Origin: Prescottella equi
Lineage (GTDB): Bacteria; Actinomycetota; Actinomycetes; Mycobacteriales; Mycobacteriaceae
NCBI RefSeq assembly: GCF_002094305.1
Contig: NZ_LWTX01000001.1
Location: forward strand, 434,001 to 498,000
DNA: 64,000 nucleotides
Reading direction: 5' to 3'
Shown here piece by piece: positions 49,345-58,909 of this stretch. The number at the start of each line of letters is the position of its first letter. The first letter of the stretch is position 1. Below the pieces are notes generated by a model that was not told the origin of the DNA, ran no database searches, and saw only the letters and a list, made by a program, of their open reading frames with translations. The translations under genes were made by a program, and so were the position numbers.

Positions 49345-49869
49345 CTAACGTGCCTCGAACAGCCCCCGCACGTACGCGGCCTGCCCGAGGTGCTGCAGGC
49401 AGTCCCCGATCACGCTGACCAGTCGGACGGACACCGTGACGGGCGGATCCCACCGCCGGTCCACTACCCGGTCGAGTTCGTCGGCAGTGAGTTCGTCGAG
49501 GTACTCGAGTGTCGCCAGGTGGACGTCGCCGTGGTAGTCGGCGAGCAGTTGGGCGTCGGCGTGGACCTCGCCGACCTGGGTGCTGTCGTGCCCGAACCCG
49601 ATGTCCGACGCGGGGAACGGCAGGCCGAACCGCTCCTGCCAACCACGGGACGTCCAGGCCTGGTCCACGTCGGCGACGCCGCTCACGTGGTCGTCCTGGA
49701 CGCGGGTGAGGTGCCAGATCAGCCACGCGATCGAATTCGCCTGTGGGCCGGGACGATAGTCGGCCATCTCGGTGGTCAGTCCGTCGGTGCTCGCGAGAAC
49801 GAGTTCGCGGATCCGTTCGAAATTGTCCCGCAGGATCGCCCGCGCTGGTTCCGTGTCCGTTGCACTCAT
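49345..49869 (-). CDS. DinB/mycothiol-transferase-like protein (DUF664 type)
   Basis: 174-residue protein of the DinB four-helix bundle superfamily. WLIWHLTRVQDDHVSGVADV carries the first metal His (~residue 53), DYHGDVHLATLEYLDELTAD the next, and VIGDCLQHLGQAAYVRGLFE the third His near the C-terminus, matching the His-x-His-His zinc site of mycothiol S-transferases. Mycothiol is the thiol of this lineage, so detoxification of electrophiles is plausible. Single gene, beginning a block that is not found between gatA and pfkA in M. tuberculosis. Confidence 0.84.
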   Translation of the reverse strand: MSATDTEPARAILRDNFERIRELVLASTDGLTTEMADYRPGPQANSIAWLIWHLTRVQDDHVSGVADVDQAWTSRGWQERFGLPFPASDIGFGHDSTQVGEVHADAQLLADYHGDVHLATLEYLDELTADELDRVVDRRWDPPVTVSVRLVSVIGDCLQHLGQAAYVRGLFEAR

Positions 49870-49914
49870 GTCTCCACGGTAGGTGGGTCAGACGAATGTG
49901 TCCGGGGATCGGGG

Positions 49915-51264
49915 TCAGCCGCAGTCACGCATCGCCAGTCCCTGGTCGTCGCCGTAGCGATGGCCGTGCCCGGACGGGGCATTCAGGGCGAATACGAGAT
50001 CGATGCCGGTCTGGAGGAAGCTGACGACGGGAATCCACTGCGGCACAGGAGCGTCGACCCGCGCGTGGGTGAGATCGGGTGCTCGCGTCAGAAGGGCCGG
50101 CGACCACCAGACGACCGGGTCGGAACTGTTCGCGAGGACTGTCGCGTCGTCGGTGCGCACCGAGCCGGCCGGCGGGCCCGCCCAGAGCACACTGCACGTC
50201 CGTGCGCGCTGGTCGGCGACGTCGTCGAAGATCGCGCTGCCACCGATGGACCCCAGGCTCTGCCCGTACACGTGCAGCGCGGGACGTTCGGTGGCGGGCA
50301 ACTCTGCGATCCGCGCCGCGACGGCGGCGAACAGTGCACGGGCGGACGCCTCCGCATCGGCCCGGCCGAAGACGAACGTCGCCCAACTCGGCGCGTACGA
50401 GTACTGCATGCCCACGATCGCGACGTCGCCGGCGAAGCGGCGTTCGAGTCCGCGTGCGGCCTCACCGTCGATCCACCCGGAGCCGGTCGGCACCGCGACC
50501 ACCACGTGCGCCCGGCGCAGGCCGCCCGCGCGCTCGAGTTCGGCGACCGCGAGGCGCGCCCGGGCCCCCGGCTCCGGGGCCGAGTCGAGACCGACGTAGG
50601 TTCGCACGCTGCGCGGGTCGGAGATGCCGGCGACGAACCGGCGGCCCTCCGCGCCCAGCGTCGACCACGGGACGAGCGAATCCGGATCACCCGGCGCGAG
50701 TGTCGGGTCGATACGGCCACTCGTGTTCCGAAAGTGTTGCGCCGCAGCATCGGCCGCTGCCGGTGCGGCGCCCGCGATCAGCACGGTCCCGGCGACGAGT
50801 GCCAGTGCGGCGCCGCGCAGCAGACCGAGACGTCGCGCGACACCGCGGATTCCGCGAGCGACCGCGAACAGGGCCAGGCCGGTGATTCCCGCCCAGACCG
50901 TCACTTCCGCCCAGTGCCCGGCCCCGACCGGTGGTGCGCTCATCGCCGCCCGCACCGCGTTCTGCCAGTGATTCGCGGTTCCGACCGACCAGACGACGGC
51001 GGCACCCGCGAGGACGAGCGCGACCACCCGGGCGTCCCGGTGCGGGGCCGGGTGGACGGGCCGCAGGCGTCGCACCGTCGTCACGACACCCCAGCCGAGC
51101 ACCGCCAGTATCCCGGTCAGCACACCCTGCACCACAGGGCCACGGGGCAACAGCGACGGTGCGAGCGACGCCACGGCCCCGCTCGTCACCGCCGCCGTCG
51201 TGGCGACGCGGGGCAGGGAGAGGGCGCCCGCGGCCGCCGCGCGTGACGCGTCGACGGCACTCAT
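49915..51264 (-). CDS. Membrane-anchored alpha/beta-hydrolase family protein (Abhydrolase_9 type)
   Basis: 449-residue protein. The N-terminal ~165 residues contain about four hydrophobic helices (VTSGAVASLAPSLLPRGPVV, VVALVLAGAAVVWSVGTAN, VTVWAGITGLALFAVARGI, LALVAGTVLIAGAAPAAAD); the C-terminal half is an alpha/beta hydrolase with nucleophile elbow YGQSLGS (~residue 330) and a terminal His region (GHGHRYGDDQ). This architecture is known from actinobacterial integral membrane hydrolases of unknown substrate. ATG 51264 overlaps the PLA2-like gene by ATGA, so the two are translationally coupled and a lipid or ester substrate is plausible. Confidence 0.82.
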   Translation of the reverse strand: MSAVDASRAAAAGALSLPRVATTAAVTSGAVASLAPSLLPRGPVVQGVLTGILAVLGWGVVTTVRRLRPVHPAPHRDARVVALVLAGAAVVWSVGTANHWQNAVRAAMSAPPVGAGHWAEVTVWAGITGLALFAVARGIRGVARRLGLLRGAALALVAGTVLIAGAAPAAADAAAQHFRNTSGRIDPTLAPGDPDSLVPWSTLGAEGRRFVAGISDPRSVRTYVGLDSAPEPGARARLAVAELERAGGLRRAHVVVAVPTGSGWIDGEAARGLERRFAGDVAIVGMQYSYAPSWATFVFGRADAEASARALFAAVAARIAELPATERPALHVYGQSLGSIGGSAIFDDVADQRARTCSVLWAGPPAGSVRTDDATVLANSSDPVVWWSPALLTRAPDLTHARVDAPVPQWIPVVSFLQTGIDLVFALNAPSGHGHRYGDDQGLAMRDCG

Positions 51265-51869
51265 GCCGCACCCCCCGTCCTGATCCGCCGGATCACGAAC
51301 GCCGTGAGCAGTACGCCGGCGGCGGCGAGGGCGCCCCCGACGGTGTACCGGATCCAGGGTTCGTCGACGGGGGCGCCGTAACCCTGCCGCCGCGAGTTCC
51401 AGCCGACCGCGGTCGCGGCGGTATCGGCCATCACGAAACACTGTGCGCGGTCCCGGATCCGGGCATCGCAGGCGTCGTGCAGGCGCCGGTCCAGCTGGGC
51501 GTCGATCTCGGTGCGCGCCCACGTTCCCAGGTCGCCGCCGTTCAGGTGGGCGTACCGCAGCAGGTCGTAGCCGAGATCGTGCGACTTGCAGGCGGTGTCG
51601 AACTCGGACGGCAGCGGGATCGGCGACGAGCATGCTCCGTCCGGATTGACGAGCATCCCGTCCACGACGGTGGGCCGGTAGCCCATCACCGTGGCGAAAT
51701 CGTGCGGGACGACCTCCGGTGACCGGTCGTCTGCCGTCAGCGCGGCCACCGCACGCGCGGCGACGGTGTCCTCGCGCAGAGGATCGGCGTCGGCTGCGGG
51801 AGCGTACGACGTCGCGGTCACGATCGAGGTGGCGGCCAGGACCGCGCCGGCCCAGATTCTGGTTCGCAT
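51261..51869 (-). CDS. Secreted phospholipase A2-like protein with C-terminal membrane anchor
   Basis: 202-residue protein. The N-terminal signal peptide (cleavage probably near ADADP, ~residue 29) is followed by a prokaryotic PLA2 domain: Cys80, then DTACKSHDLGYD with Cys94, catalytic His97 and Asp98, and more Cys near 133 and 141 that could form disulfides. A hydrophobic segment near residues 175-195 (GGALAAAGVLLTAFVIRR) would anchor it outside the cell. PLA2 releases the sn-2 acyl chain of phospholipids. It is the first gene of a two-gene operon with the alpha/beta hydrolase. TAGCGT 8 bases before the start suggests leaderless transcription. Confidence 0.82.
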   Translation of the reverse strand: MRTRIWAGAVLAATSIVTATSYAPAADADPLREDTVAARAVAALTADDRSPEVVPHDFATVMGYRPTVVDGMLVNPDGACSSPIPLPSEFDTACKSHDLGYDLLRYAHLNGGDLGTWARTEIDAQLDRRLHDACDARIRDRAQCFVMADTAATAVGWNSRRQGYGAPVDEPWIRYTVGGALAAAGVLLTAFVIRRIRTGGAA

Positions 51870-52023
51870 GCCAAACGACGCTAGAAACGGGTATTGCGCT
51901 GGGACATCACCCCGAAGTGCGGATCACGCCCCGCCCCGCGGCGGGACGGGCGACGAGCCGCTCGTACCGGGGAACCACCGCGATCTCACTCTCAGGTATG
52001 ACGCCCGACGAGACCGCGGTTCC

Positions 52024-52029
52024 TAGAGT
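52024..52029 (+). promoter_or_regulatory. -10 box TAGAGT, leaderless start of histidine kinase
   Basis: TAGAGT lies exactly 7 bases before GTG 52037, placing transcription initiation at the start codon. This favours 52037 over ATG 51998. Confidence 0.5.
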
Positions 52030-52036
52030 CGGATCC

Positions 52037-53221
52037 GTGAGTGGCAATCGAGTGGTCCGTGATGCGACGAATCGGATGCGTGGGCACGGGGTGAACATCC
52101 TCATCGGCCTCGTCACCGTCGTCCTGTACGCGGTGGCGTGGCCGACGCTGCATCTCACCCATCAGGTCTCGTACCCGATGCAGCCGATCATCGCGGCGCT
52201 CGCCGCATGGCCGTTCATCCTCGTCCGGGCCAATCCCGCACTCGGATGGGCCGTCTCGGCCGTGTCGGCGCTCGTGATCCCGTGGGTGTTCGACCTCGTC
52301 CCGGACTCCGGGTACGTGTACCCGTGGCAGGTCGTGCACATCATCGTGATCATGACGCTACTGCTGGCGGTGAGCCTCGTCGCCGGGCCGCCCACCGTCG
52401 TGGTGGCGTGGATCTCCACGGTGCTGTTGTTCTTCGCCGACGCTCCGGGCGACGACGGCATCGGCTGGGCGGTCGGGTTGAGTGCCCTGGTGGTGTTCGG
52501 TCTGCTGGTCCGCTGGCTGGTGCTGTCCCGCCGACAGCTCGCCGCGGAAGAGGAGGCCGGTGAGCTGGAGCGGGCACGGCGGGCGATCCTCGAGGAGAAG
52601 GCACGCATCGCCCGGGATCTGCACGACGTCGTGGCCCACCACATGTCGATGGTCGTCGTGCAGGCGCAGAGTGCGCCGTACCGGATCGCATCGGTGTCCG
52701 ACGAGGCCAAGGCCGAGTTCGAGTCCATCGGCGCCACCGCGCGGGAGGCGCTCAACGAGATCCGCGGTCTGCTCGGTGTGCTGCGGAGCGACGCGGAGAC
52801 GATCGAGCGGGCGCCGCAGCCCGGCGTAGACCAGGTCCAGGCGCTGCTCGACGGCAGTAGGCGTGCCGGGATGACGTTGTCGTGGAACGTGACCGGTGAT
52901 CCGTCGGTGCTGTCCGAGATGTCCGGGCTGACGGTGTACCGCATCCTGCAGGAGTCGCTGTCGAATGCGTCGCGGCACTGCCCGGGCGCACACGTGACGG
53001 TGTCGGTCGATTACGGGCCGTCGGTCACCTCCCTCGTGGTGGCCAACGGTCCCGCGCTCGCCTCCTCGGCGGCCTCGCCGCGGCCGGAATCGTCGGGCGG
53101 CAGCGGGATCGCGGGCATGCGTGAACGCGCGGCCGCGATCGGCGGCACTCTCGACGCCACCGCGAGGGACGACGGCGGATTCGAGGTCCGGGGACACATC
53201 CCGAACGCCCCGCTCGCCTAG
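52037..53221 (+). CDS. Two-component sensor histidine kinase (NarL/DesK type)
   Basis: 394-residue kinase. Five or six hydrophobic helices fill residues ~18-160 with no large extracellular loop, so it probably senses within the membrane. The HisKA_3 dimerisation domain has the phosphorylated His in ARIARDLHDVVAHHMSMVVV (~residue 196), and the HATPase domain follows (QESLSNASRHCPGAHVTVSV; GGSGIAGMRERAAAIGGTLD). GTG 52037 is chosen because a -10 box is placed for leaderless transcription. The cognate response regulator begins within 10 bases of its stop. Confidence 0.91.
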   Translation: MSGNRVVRDATNRMRGHGVNILIGLVTVVLYAVAWPTLHLTHQVSYPMQPIIAALAAWPFILVRANPALGWAVSAVSALVIPWVFDLVPDSGYVYPWQVVHIIVIMTLLLAVSLVAGPPTVVVAWISTVLLFFADAPGDDGIGWAVGLSALVVFGLLVRWLVLSRRQLAAEEEAGELERARRAILEEKARIARDLHDVVAHHMSMVVVQAQSAPYRIASVSDEAKAEFESIGATAREALNEIRGLLGVLRSDAETIERAPQPGVDQVQALLDGSRRAGMTLSWNVTGDPSVLSEMSGLTVYRILQESLSNASRHCPGAHVTVSVDYGPSVTSLVVANGPALASSAASPRPESSGGSGIAGMRERAAAIGGTLDATARDDGGFEVRGHIPNAPLA

Positions 53222-53224
53222 GCT
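53219..53224 (+). promoter_or_regulatory. -10 box TAGGCT overlapping the kinase stop codon
   Basis: The TAG stop of the kinase is the first half of TAGGCT, and GTG 53231 lies 6 bases after it. The regulator gene may therefore have its own leaderless transcript. Confidence 0.4.
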
Positions 53225-53230
53225 GTGGCG

Positions 53231-53893
53231 GTGGCGATCACGGTATTCATTGCGGACGATCAGGCGATGGTGCGGCAGGGCTTCGGCGCGCTGCTGGGGG
53301 CCCAGCCCGACATCAGCGTCATCGGCGACGCCCCCGACGGTCGTGCCGCGGTCACCGAGGTCAAGCGGCTGCGGCCCGACGTCGTGCTGATGGACGTGCG
53401 GATGCTGGAGATGAACGGGCTCGACGCGGCGCGCGAGATCCTCGCAGCAGCAATGGAACCGCCGGTGCGCGTGCTGATGCTCACCACGTTCGACATCGAC
53501 GAGTACGTGTACGAGGCGCTCGGGATCGGCGCGAGCGGCTTCCTGCTCAAGGACGCGCCGGCGGAGGAGCTGATCCGGGCGGTACGGGTGGTGGCGGCGG
53601 GGGAGGCGCTGCTCGCTCCGAGCGTGACCAAACGGTTGATCGAGGACGTCACGCGGCGCCGGGCCGCCCCGCGCCGCCGCGACCGGCAGCTCGAGACGCT
53701 CACGCCCCGCGAGCGTGAGGTACTCGAGTTGATCGCGGCGGGACTGTCGAACGTCGAGATCGCCGAACGGCTGTTCGTCGCGGAACAGACCGTCAAGACC
53801 CACGTCGGCAAGGTGCTGTCGAAGCTCTCGCTGCGCGATCGCGCGCAGGCCGTCGTCATGGCGTACGAATCGGGGCTGGTCACCCCCGGTTGA
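53231..53893 (+). CDS. LuxR/NarL-family response regulator
   Basis: 220-residue regulator. The receiver domain has the acidic pair in FIADDQAMVRQGFG, phosphorylated Asp in VVLMDVRMLEMNG (~residue 54) and Lys in LLKDAPAEELIRAV (~residue 107). The C-terminal LuxR helix-turn-helix is LTPREREVLELIAAGLSNVE and on (~residues 155-215). GTG 53225 is an alternative start, but 53231 fits a -10 box six bases upstream. It acts with the adjacent kinase; the neighbouring divergent lipase-like operon is a plausible target, though no site was identified. Confidence 0.91.
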   Translation: MAITVFIADDQAMVRQGFGALLGAQPDISVIGDAPDGRAAVTEVKRLRPDVVLMDVRMLEMNGLDAAREILAAAMEPPVRVLMLTTFDIDEYVYEALGIGASGFLLKDAPAEELIRAVRVVAAGEALLAPSVTKRLIEDVTRRRAAPRRRDRQLETLTPREREVLELIAAGLSNVEIAERLFVAEQTVKTHVGKVLSKLSLRDRAQAVVMAYESGLVTPG

Positions 53894-53974
53894 TCGACTC
53901 GGCGTGCCGGATCGGCGCTGGAGCGGCAAGATGAACAGGGACCGCTCTGCAAGCGAACGCCGAGAGGTGCCGTG

Positions 53975-55006
53975 ATGCGCATCGGAATACTCACCGGAGG
54001 CGGCGACTGCCCCGGTCTCAACGCCGTGATCCGCGCCGTCGTGCGCACCGCGGACAGTCGGTACGGCAGCACCGTCGTCGGATTCCGGGACGGCTGGCGC
54101 GGCCTGCTCGAGGACCGCAAGGTCCAGATGCGGAACGAGGACCGGATCGACCGCATCCTCGCGCGCGGCGGCACGATCCTCGGCACCGCCCGCGTCAACC
54201 CGCAGAAACTGCACGACGGTCTCGACCGGATCAAGCAGACCCTCGACGACAACGGCATCGACGTCCTCATCCCGATCGGTGGCGAGGGCACGCTCACGGC
54301 CGGCAGTTGGCTCGCCGAGAGCGGCGTGCCCGTCGTCGGCGTTCCGAAGACGATCGACAACGACATCGACTGCACGGACGTCACGTTCGGGTTCGACACG
54401 GCACTGACGATCGCGACCGAGGCGATCGACCGGCTGCACACCACCGCCGAGTCGCACCAGCGCGTGATGCTCGTCGAGGTGATGGGCCGGCACGCCGGGT
54501 GGATCGCTCTGCAGTCCGGCATGGCGTCCGGCGCGCACCTGACACTGGTGCCCGAGGTGCCGTTCGATGTCGACGAGGTCTGCGCACTGGTCAAGAAGCG
54601 GTTCCAGCGCGGCGACTCGCACTTCATCTGTGTGGTCGCCGAGGGAGCGGCGCCGGACCCGGAGTCGATGACGCTGCGTGAGGGCGGGATCGACGAGTTC
54701 GGGCACAAGATCTTCACGGGCGTCGCGCAGCAGTTGGCGGTCGAGATCGAGCGACGCATCGGCAAGGAGGTGCGCACAACGGTGCTCGGTCACGTGCAGC
54801 GCGGCGGCACACCCACCCCGTACGACCGGGTGCTGGCGACCCGGTTCGGCGTCCATGCGACCGACGCGGCGCACAACGGACAGTTCGGGCAGATGGTGGC
54901 GCTGCACGGCACGAACATCGAGTTGGTGCCGCTGTCGGAGGCGACCAAGCAACTCAAGACGGTGCCCGTCGAGCGCTACCGGGAGGCGGCCGCGTTCTTC
55001 GGGTGA
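53975..55006 (+). CDS. pfkA: 6-phosphofructokinase
   Basis: 343-residue enzyme, identical in length to M. tuberculosis PfkA, committing fructose 6-phosphate to glycolysis. [20 protein letters not shown] is the nucleotide-binding start, [11 protein letters not shown] and the catalytic [20 protein letters not shown] (~residue 125) follow, then [10 protein letters not shown] and [14 protein letters not shown]. The PIGGEGTLT motif with Gly-Gly-Glu-Gly-Thr resembles the PPi-type/mixed clade, as in other actinobacteria, but ATP use is usual there. ATG 53975 is preferred to the adjacent GTG 53972. Confidence 0.94.
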   Translation: MRIGILTGGGDCPGLNAVIRAVVRTADSRYGSTVVGFRDGWRGLLEDRKVQMRNEDRIDRILARGGTILGTARVNPQKLHDGLDRIKQTLDDNGIDVLIPIGGEGTLTAGSWLAESGVPVVGVPKTIDNDIDCTDVTFGFDTALTIATEAIDRLHTTAESHQRVMLVEVMGRHAGWIALQSGMASGAHLTLVPEVPFDVDEVCALVKKRFQRGDSHFICVVAEGAAPDPESMTLREGGIDEFGHKIFTGVAQQLAVEIERRIGKEVRTTVLGHVQRGGTPTPYDRVLATRFGVHATDAAHNGQFGQMVALHGTNIELVPLSEATKQLKTVPVERYREAAAFFG

Positions 55007-55015
55007 CGAGGCGCA

Positions 55016-55021
55016 TAAACT
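55016..55021 (+). promoter_or_regulatory. -10 box TAAACT, leaderless start of gatB
   Basis: TAAACT lies 7 bases before ATG 55029 and only one base before ATG 55023, so the second ATG is the likelier start of gatB, with a leaderless transcript. Confidence 0.45.
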
Positions 55022-55028
55022 CATGGCC

Positions 55029-56537
55029 ATGACTGCCGCCGTGTCCGCTGACCTTCTCGACTATGACGCCGTCCTCGCGAAGTTCGAGCCCGTACTGGGC
55101 ATGGAAGTGCACGTCGAGTTGCACACCGCCACCAAGATGTTCTGCCCGTGCCCCACGACGTTCGGTGCCGAGCCCAACACGCAGGTGTGCCCCGTGTGCC
55201 TCGGCATGCCGGGAGCGCTTCCCGTCGTCAACCAGGCCGCCGTCGAGTCGGCGATCCGCATCGGCCTCGCGCTGAACTGCTCGATCACCCCGTGGGGCCG
55301 GTTCGCCCGGAAGAACTACTTCTACCCGGACCAGCCGAAGAACTACCAGATCTCGCAGTACGACGAGCCCATCGCGACCGAGGGCTACCTCGACGTCGTG
55401 CTGGACGACGGCAGCACGTGGCGGGTCGACATCGAGCGCGCGCACATGGAGGAGGACACCGGAAAGTCGCTGCACGTGGGCGGCGCCACCGGTCGTATCC
55501 ACGGCGCCAGCCACTCGCTGCTCGACTACAACCGCGCGGGCGTGCCGCTCGTCGAGATCGTGACCAAGCCGATCACCGGTGCCGGTGAGCGGGCCCCCGA
55601 GGTGGCGCGGGCCTACGTCGCCGCCCTGCGCGACCTGCTCAAGGCCCTCGACGTCTCCGACGTCCGCATGGATCAGGGCTCGCTGCGCTGCGACGCGAAC
55701 GTCTCGCTCATGCCGATCGGCGCCGATGTGTTCGGCACCCGCACGGAGACCAAGAACGTCAACTCGCTCAAGAGCGTCGAGACGGCCGTCCGCTACGAGA
55801 TGCGCCGTCAGGCCGCCGTTCTGCTCTCCGGTGGCGAAGTCATCCAGGAGACCCGGCACTTCCAGGAGGGCGACGGCACCACGTCCGCCGGTCGCCGCAA
55901 GGAGACCGCCGAGGACTACCGCTACTTCCCGGAGCCCGATCTCGAGCCCGTCGCACCGGACGCCGCGTGGGTCGAGGAGTTGCGTGGCACGTTGCCCGAG
56001 CTGCCGTGGCTCCGCCGTGCCCGCATCCAGGAGGAGTGGGGCGTCTCCGACGAGGAGATGCGCGACCTCGTCAACGCCGGTGCCCTCGACCTCGTCATCG
56101 CGACCACCGAGGCCGGCGCACCCGCGTCCGAGGCCCGCTCCTGGTGGGTGGCATACCTCGCGCAGCAGGCCAACACTCGCGGTGTCGAGCTGACCGAGCT
56201 GGCGATCACCCCGGCGCAGGTCGCCAAGGTCGTCGCCCTCGTCGCGGACGGCAAGCTGACCAACAAGCTGGCCCGCCAGGTGGTCGACGGCGTGCTCGCC
56301 GGCGAGGGTGAGCCGGAAGAGGTCGTGGCTGCCCGTGGCCTCGAGGTGGTGCGTGACGACTCGGCACTCCAGGCCGCGGTCGACGAGGCCCTCGCCGCGA
56401 ACCCCGACATCGCCGACAAGATCCGCAGCGGCAAGGTCGCGGCGGCCGGCAAGATCGTCGGCGACGTCATGAAGGCCACTCGCGGACAAGCAGATCCGGC
56501 GCGTGTCAAGGAACTCGTCATCGCCGCGTGCAGCTAA
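55029..56537 (+). CDS. gatB: Aspartyl/glutamyl-tRNA amidotransferase subunit B
   Basis: 502-residue GatB, which phosphorylates and amidates mischarged Glu-tRNA(Gln) or Asp-tRNA(Asn) with ammonia from GatA. The cradle domain starts [20 protein letters not shown] (with Cys residues of a zinc site, CPCPTTF...CPVCLG), [20 protein letters not shown] and PDLEPV are in the middle, and the helical/tail (YqeY-like) domain ends the protein. ATG 55029 is chosen over 55023 because of a -10 box 7 bases before it. Its partner subunits lie 5.8 kb upstream. Confidence 0.95.
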   Translation: MTAAVSADLLDYDAVLAKFEPVLGMEVHVELHTATKMFCPCPTTFGAEPNTQVCPVCLGMPGALPVVNQAAVESAIRIGLALNCSITPWGRFARKNYFYPDQPKNYQISQYDEPIATEGYLDVVLDDGSTWRVDIERAHMEEDTGKSLHVGGATGRIHGASHSLLDYNRAGVPLVEIVTKPITGAGERAPEVARAYVAALRDLLKALDVSDVRMDQGSLRCDANVSLMPIGADVFGTRTETKNVNSLKSVETAVRYEMRRQAAVLLSGGEVIQETRHFQEGDGTTSAGRRKETAEDYRYFPEPDLEPVAPDAAWVEELRGTLPELPWLRRARIQEEWGVSDEEMRDLVNAGALDLVIATTEAGAPASEARSWWVAYLAQQANTRGVELTELAITPAQVAKVVALVADGKLTNKLARQVVDGVLAGEGEPEEVVAARGLEVVRDDSALQAAVDEALAANPDIADKIRSGKVAAAGKIVGDVMKATRGQADPARVKELVIAACS

Positions 56538-56548
56538 TGTAGCGGCGC

Positions 56549-57757
56549 ATGAGCGCTGCCGTAGCCACGTCACTCTTCTGGATCACAGTCGCCGCAGCGA
56601 TCGCGCCACTGATCGCGGGATCGTTGCGGCGCAAGCTGATTCCCGAGGTCGTGCTGCTGCTCGTGGCCGGGATCGTGATCGGGCCGTACGCGCTGGACTT
56701 GGCGAACGTCGACTCCGAGATCGAGCTGCTGCGTGAGCTGGGGCTCGGCATGCTGTTCCTGCTCGCCGGATACGAGATCGACAGGGACGAACTGACGGGC
56801 CGCGGCGGACGCCGTGCCCTGATCACGTGGCTGATCTGCCTGGCGCTGGCGTTCGCCGTCGTCGGCGGGCTGGCCGCGGCGGGACTGGTGCACTCCGAGA
56901 TCGCCGTCGCGATCGCGCTGACGTCGACCGCGCTGGGCACCCTGCTACCGATCCTCAAGGACCGCGGTCTCGTCGAGACCCCCGTCGGCCGCGCGGTGCT
57001 CAACCACGGCGCGATCGGTGAGATCGGCCCGGTCATCGCGATGGCGGTGCTGCTGGGTGCGCGCGGTGCGGTGCTGTCGCTGGTCGTGCTGGCGGCGTTC
57101 GCGGCCGTCGCGGTGGTGGTGGCGCTGCTACCGGCGCGGATCCTGCGCGAGGGCACCGACCTGCTGGCCGTCGTCCGCCGCGGCTCGGACACCACCGCCC
57201 AGACCACGGTCCGGCTGGTGATGCTGCTGCTCGTCGCGCTCATCGCGGTCGCAGCCGTCTTCGACCTCGACATCATCCTGGGCGCGTTCGCGGCAGGCTT
57301 CATCCTGCGGCGCACCGTGCCGGACGGCAACGAACAGCTCGAACACAAACTCGAGGGTCTGGCCTTCGGCCTGCTCATCCCGATCTTCTTCGTCACCTCC
57401 GGCATGGCGATCGACGTGTCGGCCGTCGCCGACGAGCCGGGGGTGCTGGCCGCGTTCCTCGCCCTGCTGGTGGTGGTGCGCGGTCTGCCGGTGTTCGTCG
57501 CGTCGCGCTACGACCGGATCGCATCGTTCGACACGCGCGAGAGCCTGCAGGTCGCGCTGTACTCCACCACCGGTCTGCCGCTCATCGTCGCGGTCACCGG
57601 CGTCGCGGTGTCGGCGGGGCAGATGTCGAACGCCACCGCATCCATCCTCGTTGCCGCGGGCGCCATCTCGGTGCTGATCCTGCCGATGCTCGCGGGGTTC
57701 CTCGTGAGGCGCTCCCCGACGTCGCCGGGCGACGCCCACGAGGGTGTGAGCGCCTGA
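56549..57757 (+). CDS. Cation:proton antiporter (CPA2 family)
   Basis: 402-residue membrane protein with about 11-12 hydrophobic helices, matching the Na_H_Exchanger domain. Helix segments such as VVLLLVAGIVIGPYALDLA, SEIAVAIALTSTALGTLLPI and LLIPIFFVTSGMAIDVSAVA are typical of KefB/MagA-like monovalent cation:H+ exchangers. No C-terminal RCK/TrkA domain is present. It would exchange Na+ or K+ for protons. Single gene, starting 11 bases after gatB and ending against the convergent lipoprotein gene. Confidence 0.88.
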   Translation: MSAAVATSLFWITVAAAIAPLIAGSLRRKLIPEVVLLLVAGIVIGPYALDLANVDSEIELLRELGLGMLFLLAGYEIDRDELTGRGGRRALITWLICLALAFAVVGGLAAAGLVHSEIAVAIALTSTALGTLLPILKDRGLVETPVGRAVLNHGAIGEIGPVIAMAVLLGARGAVLSLVVLAAFAAVAVVVALLPARILREGTDLLAVVRRGSDTTAQTTVRLVMLLLVALIAVAAVFDLDIILGAFAAGFILRRTVPDGNEQLEHKLEGLAFGLLIPIFFVTSGMAIDVSAVADEPGVLAAFLALLVVVRGLPVFVASRYDRIASFDTRESLQVALYSTTGLPLIVAVTGVAVSAGQMSNATASILVAAGAISVLILPMLAGFLVRRSPTSPGDAHEGVSA

Positions 57758-57760
57758 GCG

Positions 57761-58909
57761 TCAGTCGAAACCGCCGCCGCCGGACGGCAAGGGGATCTTC
57801 ACGACGCGGTCGTCCGTCGGCCCGGGCTCGCCGCCCGACTTGTTGACCGTCGACGCCCAGATCTGACCCTCACCGCTGATCGTGACGTCGCCGAGCCGGC
57901 CGTAGAGATTCTGTGCGAGCTGCGCGGGCGCGGACGACACCGAACCGGTCTCGCGGTCGGTCGTCAGCACCGCCACCGCGCGCCCGTCGGTGAGCGCGAT
58001 CGCGACGGCGCCCGCCGCCACCGCGCATCCCGCGACGCCCGGCTTGTCGGGCCACGTCCACACCGGGGCGGCGCCGACGCCGCCGTCCGGACGGATCCGC
58101 TGCAGCCGGTCCTCGGTCGCCGTCCGATCCGTCACCCACACTCCGCCGTCCACGTCGGTGCAGACGCCGCCGGCGCGGCCGAACCCCGACGCGGCTACGG
58201 CCGGAGGCGGCGGCGCCGGAGCCGTCGACAGCGACGTGACACGGAGGAGTTTGCCGGCCAGCGATCCCGGATCGGCCGCGGCGGCCGGGTTGCCCGCATC
58301 GCCCGTGAGCACCATGAGCTCGCCGGGCTTCGCGAAGGTCAGTGACCCGGCGTTGCCCTCGGCGCCCCGCGGAATGCCGGTGAGCACGTCCTTGGGAACG
58401 TCGCCGGGGGCGACGCGCACGACGCGGTTGTCGGTGGCCGTCGTGATGTACGCATAGACCAGCCGGTCCTCCCCGAAGGTGGGGGAGAGCGCGATGTCGA
58501 GCAGGCCGCCGTCGGACCCCGAATCCACGGGCACCGAGGCGAATTCGGTGGGCGCCTGGCCCTGCGTCACCAGCAGGATGCGCCCGGTGCGCCGCTCGGT
58601 CACCAGCGCCGACGCCCCGTCGGGCAGCATCACCAGTCCGCCGGTGGCGTCGAGACACGTCGCCACGACGTTCGGATCGCGGTCGAAGCACGGGTCGTCG
58701 GGCACCGACGGCTGCGGTGCCACCGACGACGGCGGTGACGGTTCCTTCGGCTGCACCTCGCCACCCGACCCGAACGTCGGTTCCGGGGTGAACGGGGAGG
58801 ACGCGGTGTCGTCGAAGCGAGCGCATCCCGCCGCCGCGACCACGACGATCGAACAGAATGCGGCCGCCGTCGCACGGCGGGCCCGCAGGCTCGGTACACG
58901 CATCCTCAT
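57761..58909 (-). CDS. Glucose/sorbosone dehydrogenase-like beta-propeller lipoprotein (LppZ-like)
   Basis: 382-residue predicted lipoprotein: signal peptide with lipobox AAGC near residue 28, a Pro/Ser-rich linker, then a GSDH-type beta-propeller (GGLLDIALSPTFGEDRLVYA, RVAPGDVPKDVLTG, GNAGSLTFAKPGELMVLTGD, ending WASTVNKSGGEPGPTDDRVV). The His/Asp PQQ catalytic set of active sugar dehydrogenases is not obvious, so a binding role is possible. It matches lppZ (Rv3006) in position. ATG 58909 is the first start beside the signal peptide; ATG 58903 is an alternative. Confidence 0.85.
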   Translation of the reverse strand: MRMRVPSLRARRATAAAFCSIVVVAAAGCARFDDTASSPFTPEPTFGSGGEVQPKEPSPPSSVAPQPSVPDDPCFDRDPNVVATCLDATGGLVMLPDGASALVTERRTGRILLVTQGQAPTEFASVPVDSGSDGGLLDIALSPTFGEDRLVYAYITTATDNRVVRVAPGDVPKDVLTGIPRGAEGNAGSLTFAKPGELMVLTGDAGNPAAAADPGSLAGKLLRVTSLSTAPAPPPPAVAASGFGRAGGVCTDVDGGVWVTDRTATEDRLQRIRPDGGVGAAPVWTWPDKPGVAGCAVAAGAVAIALTDGRAVAVLTTDRETGSVSSAPAQLAQNLYGRLGDVTISGEGQIWASTVNKSGGEPGPTDDRVVKIPLPSGGGGFD

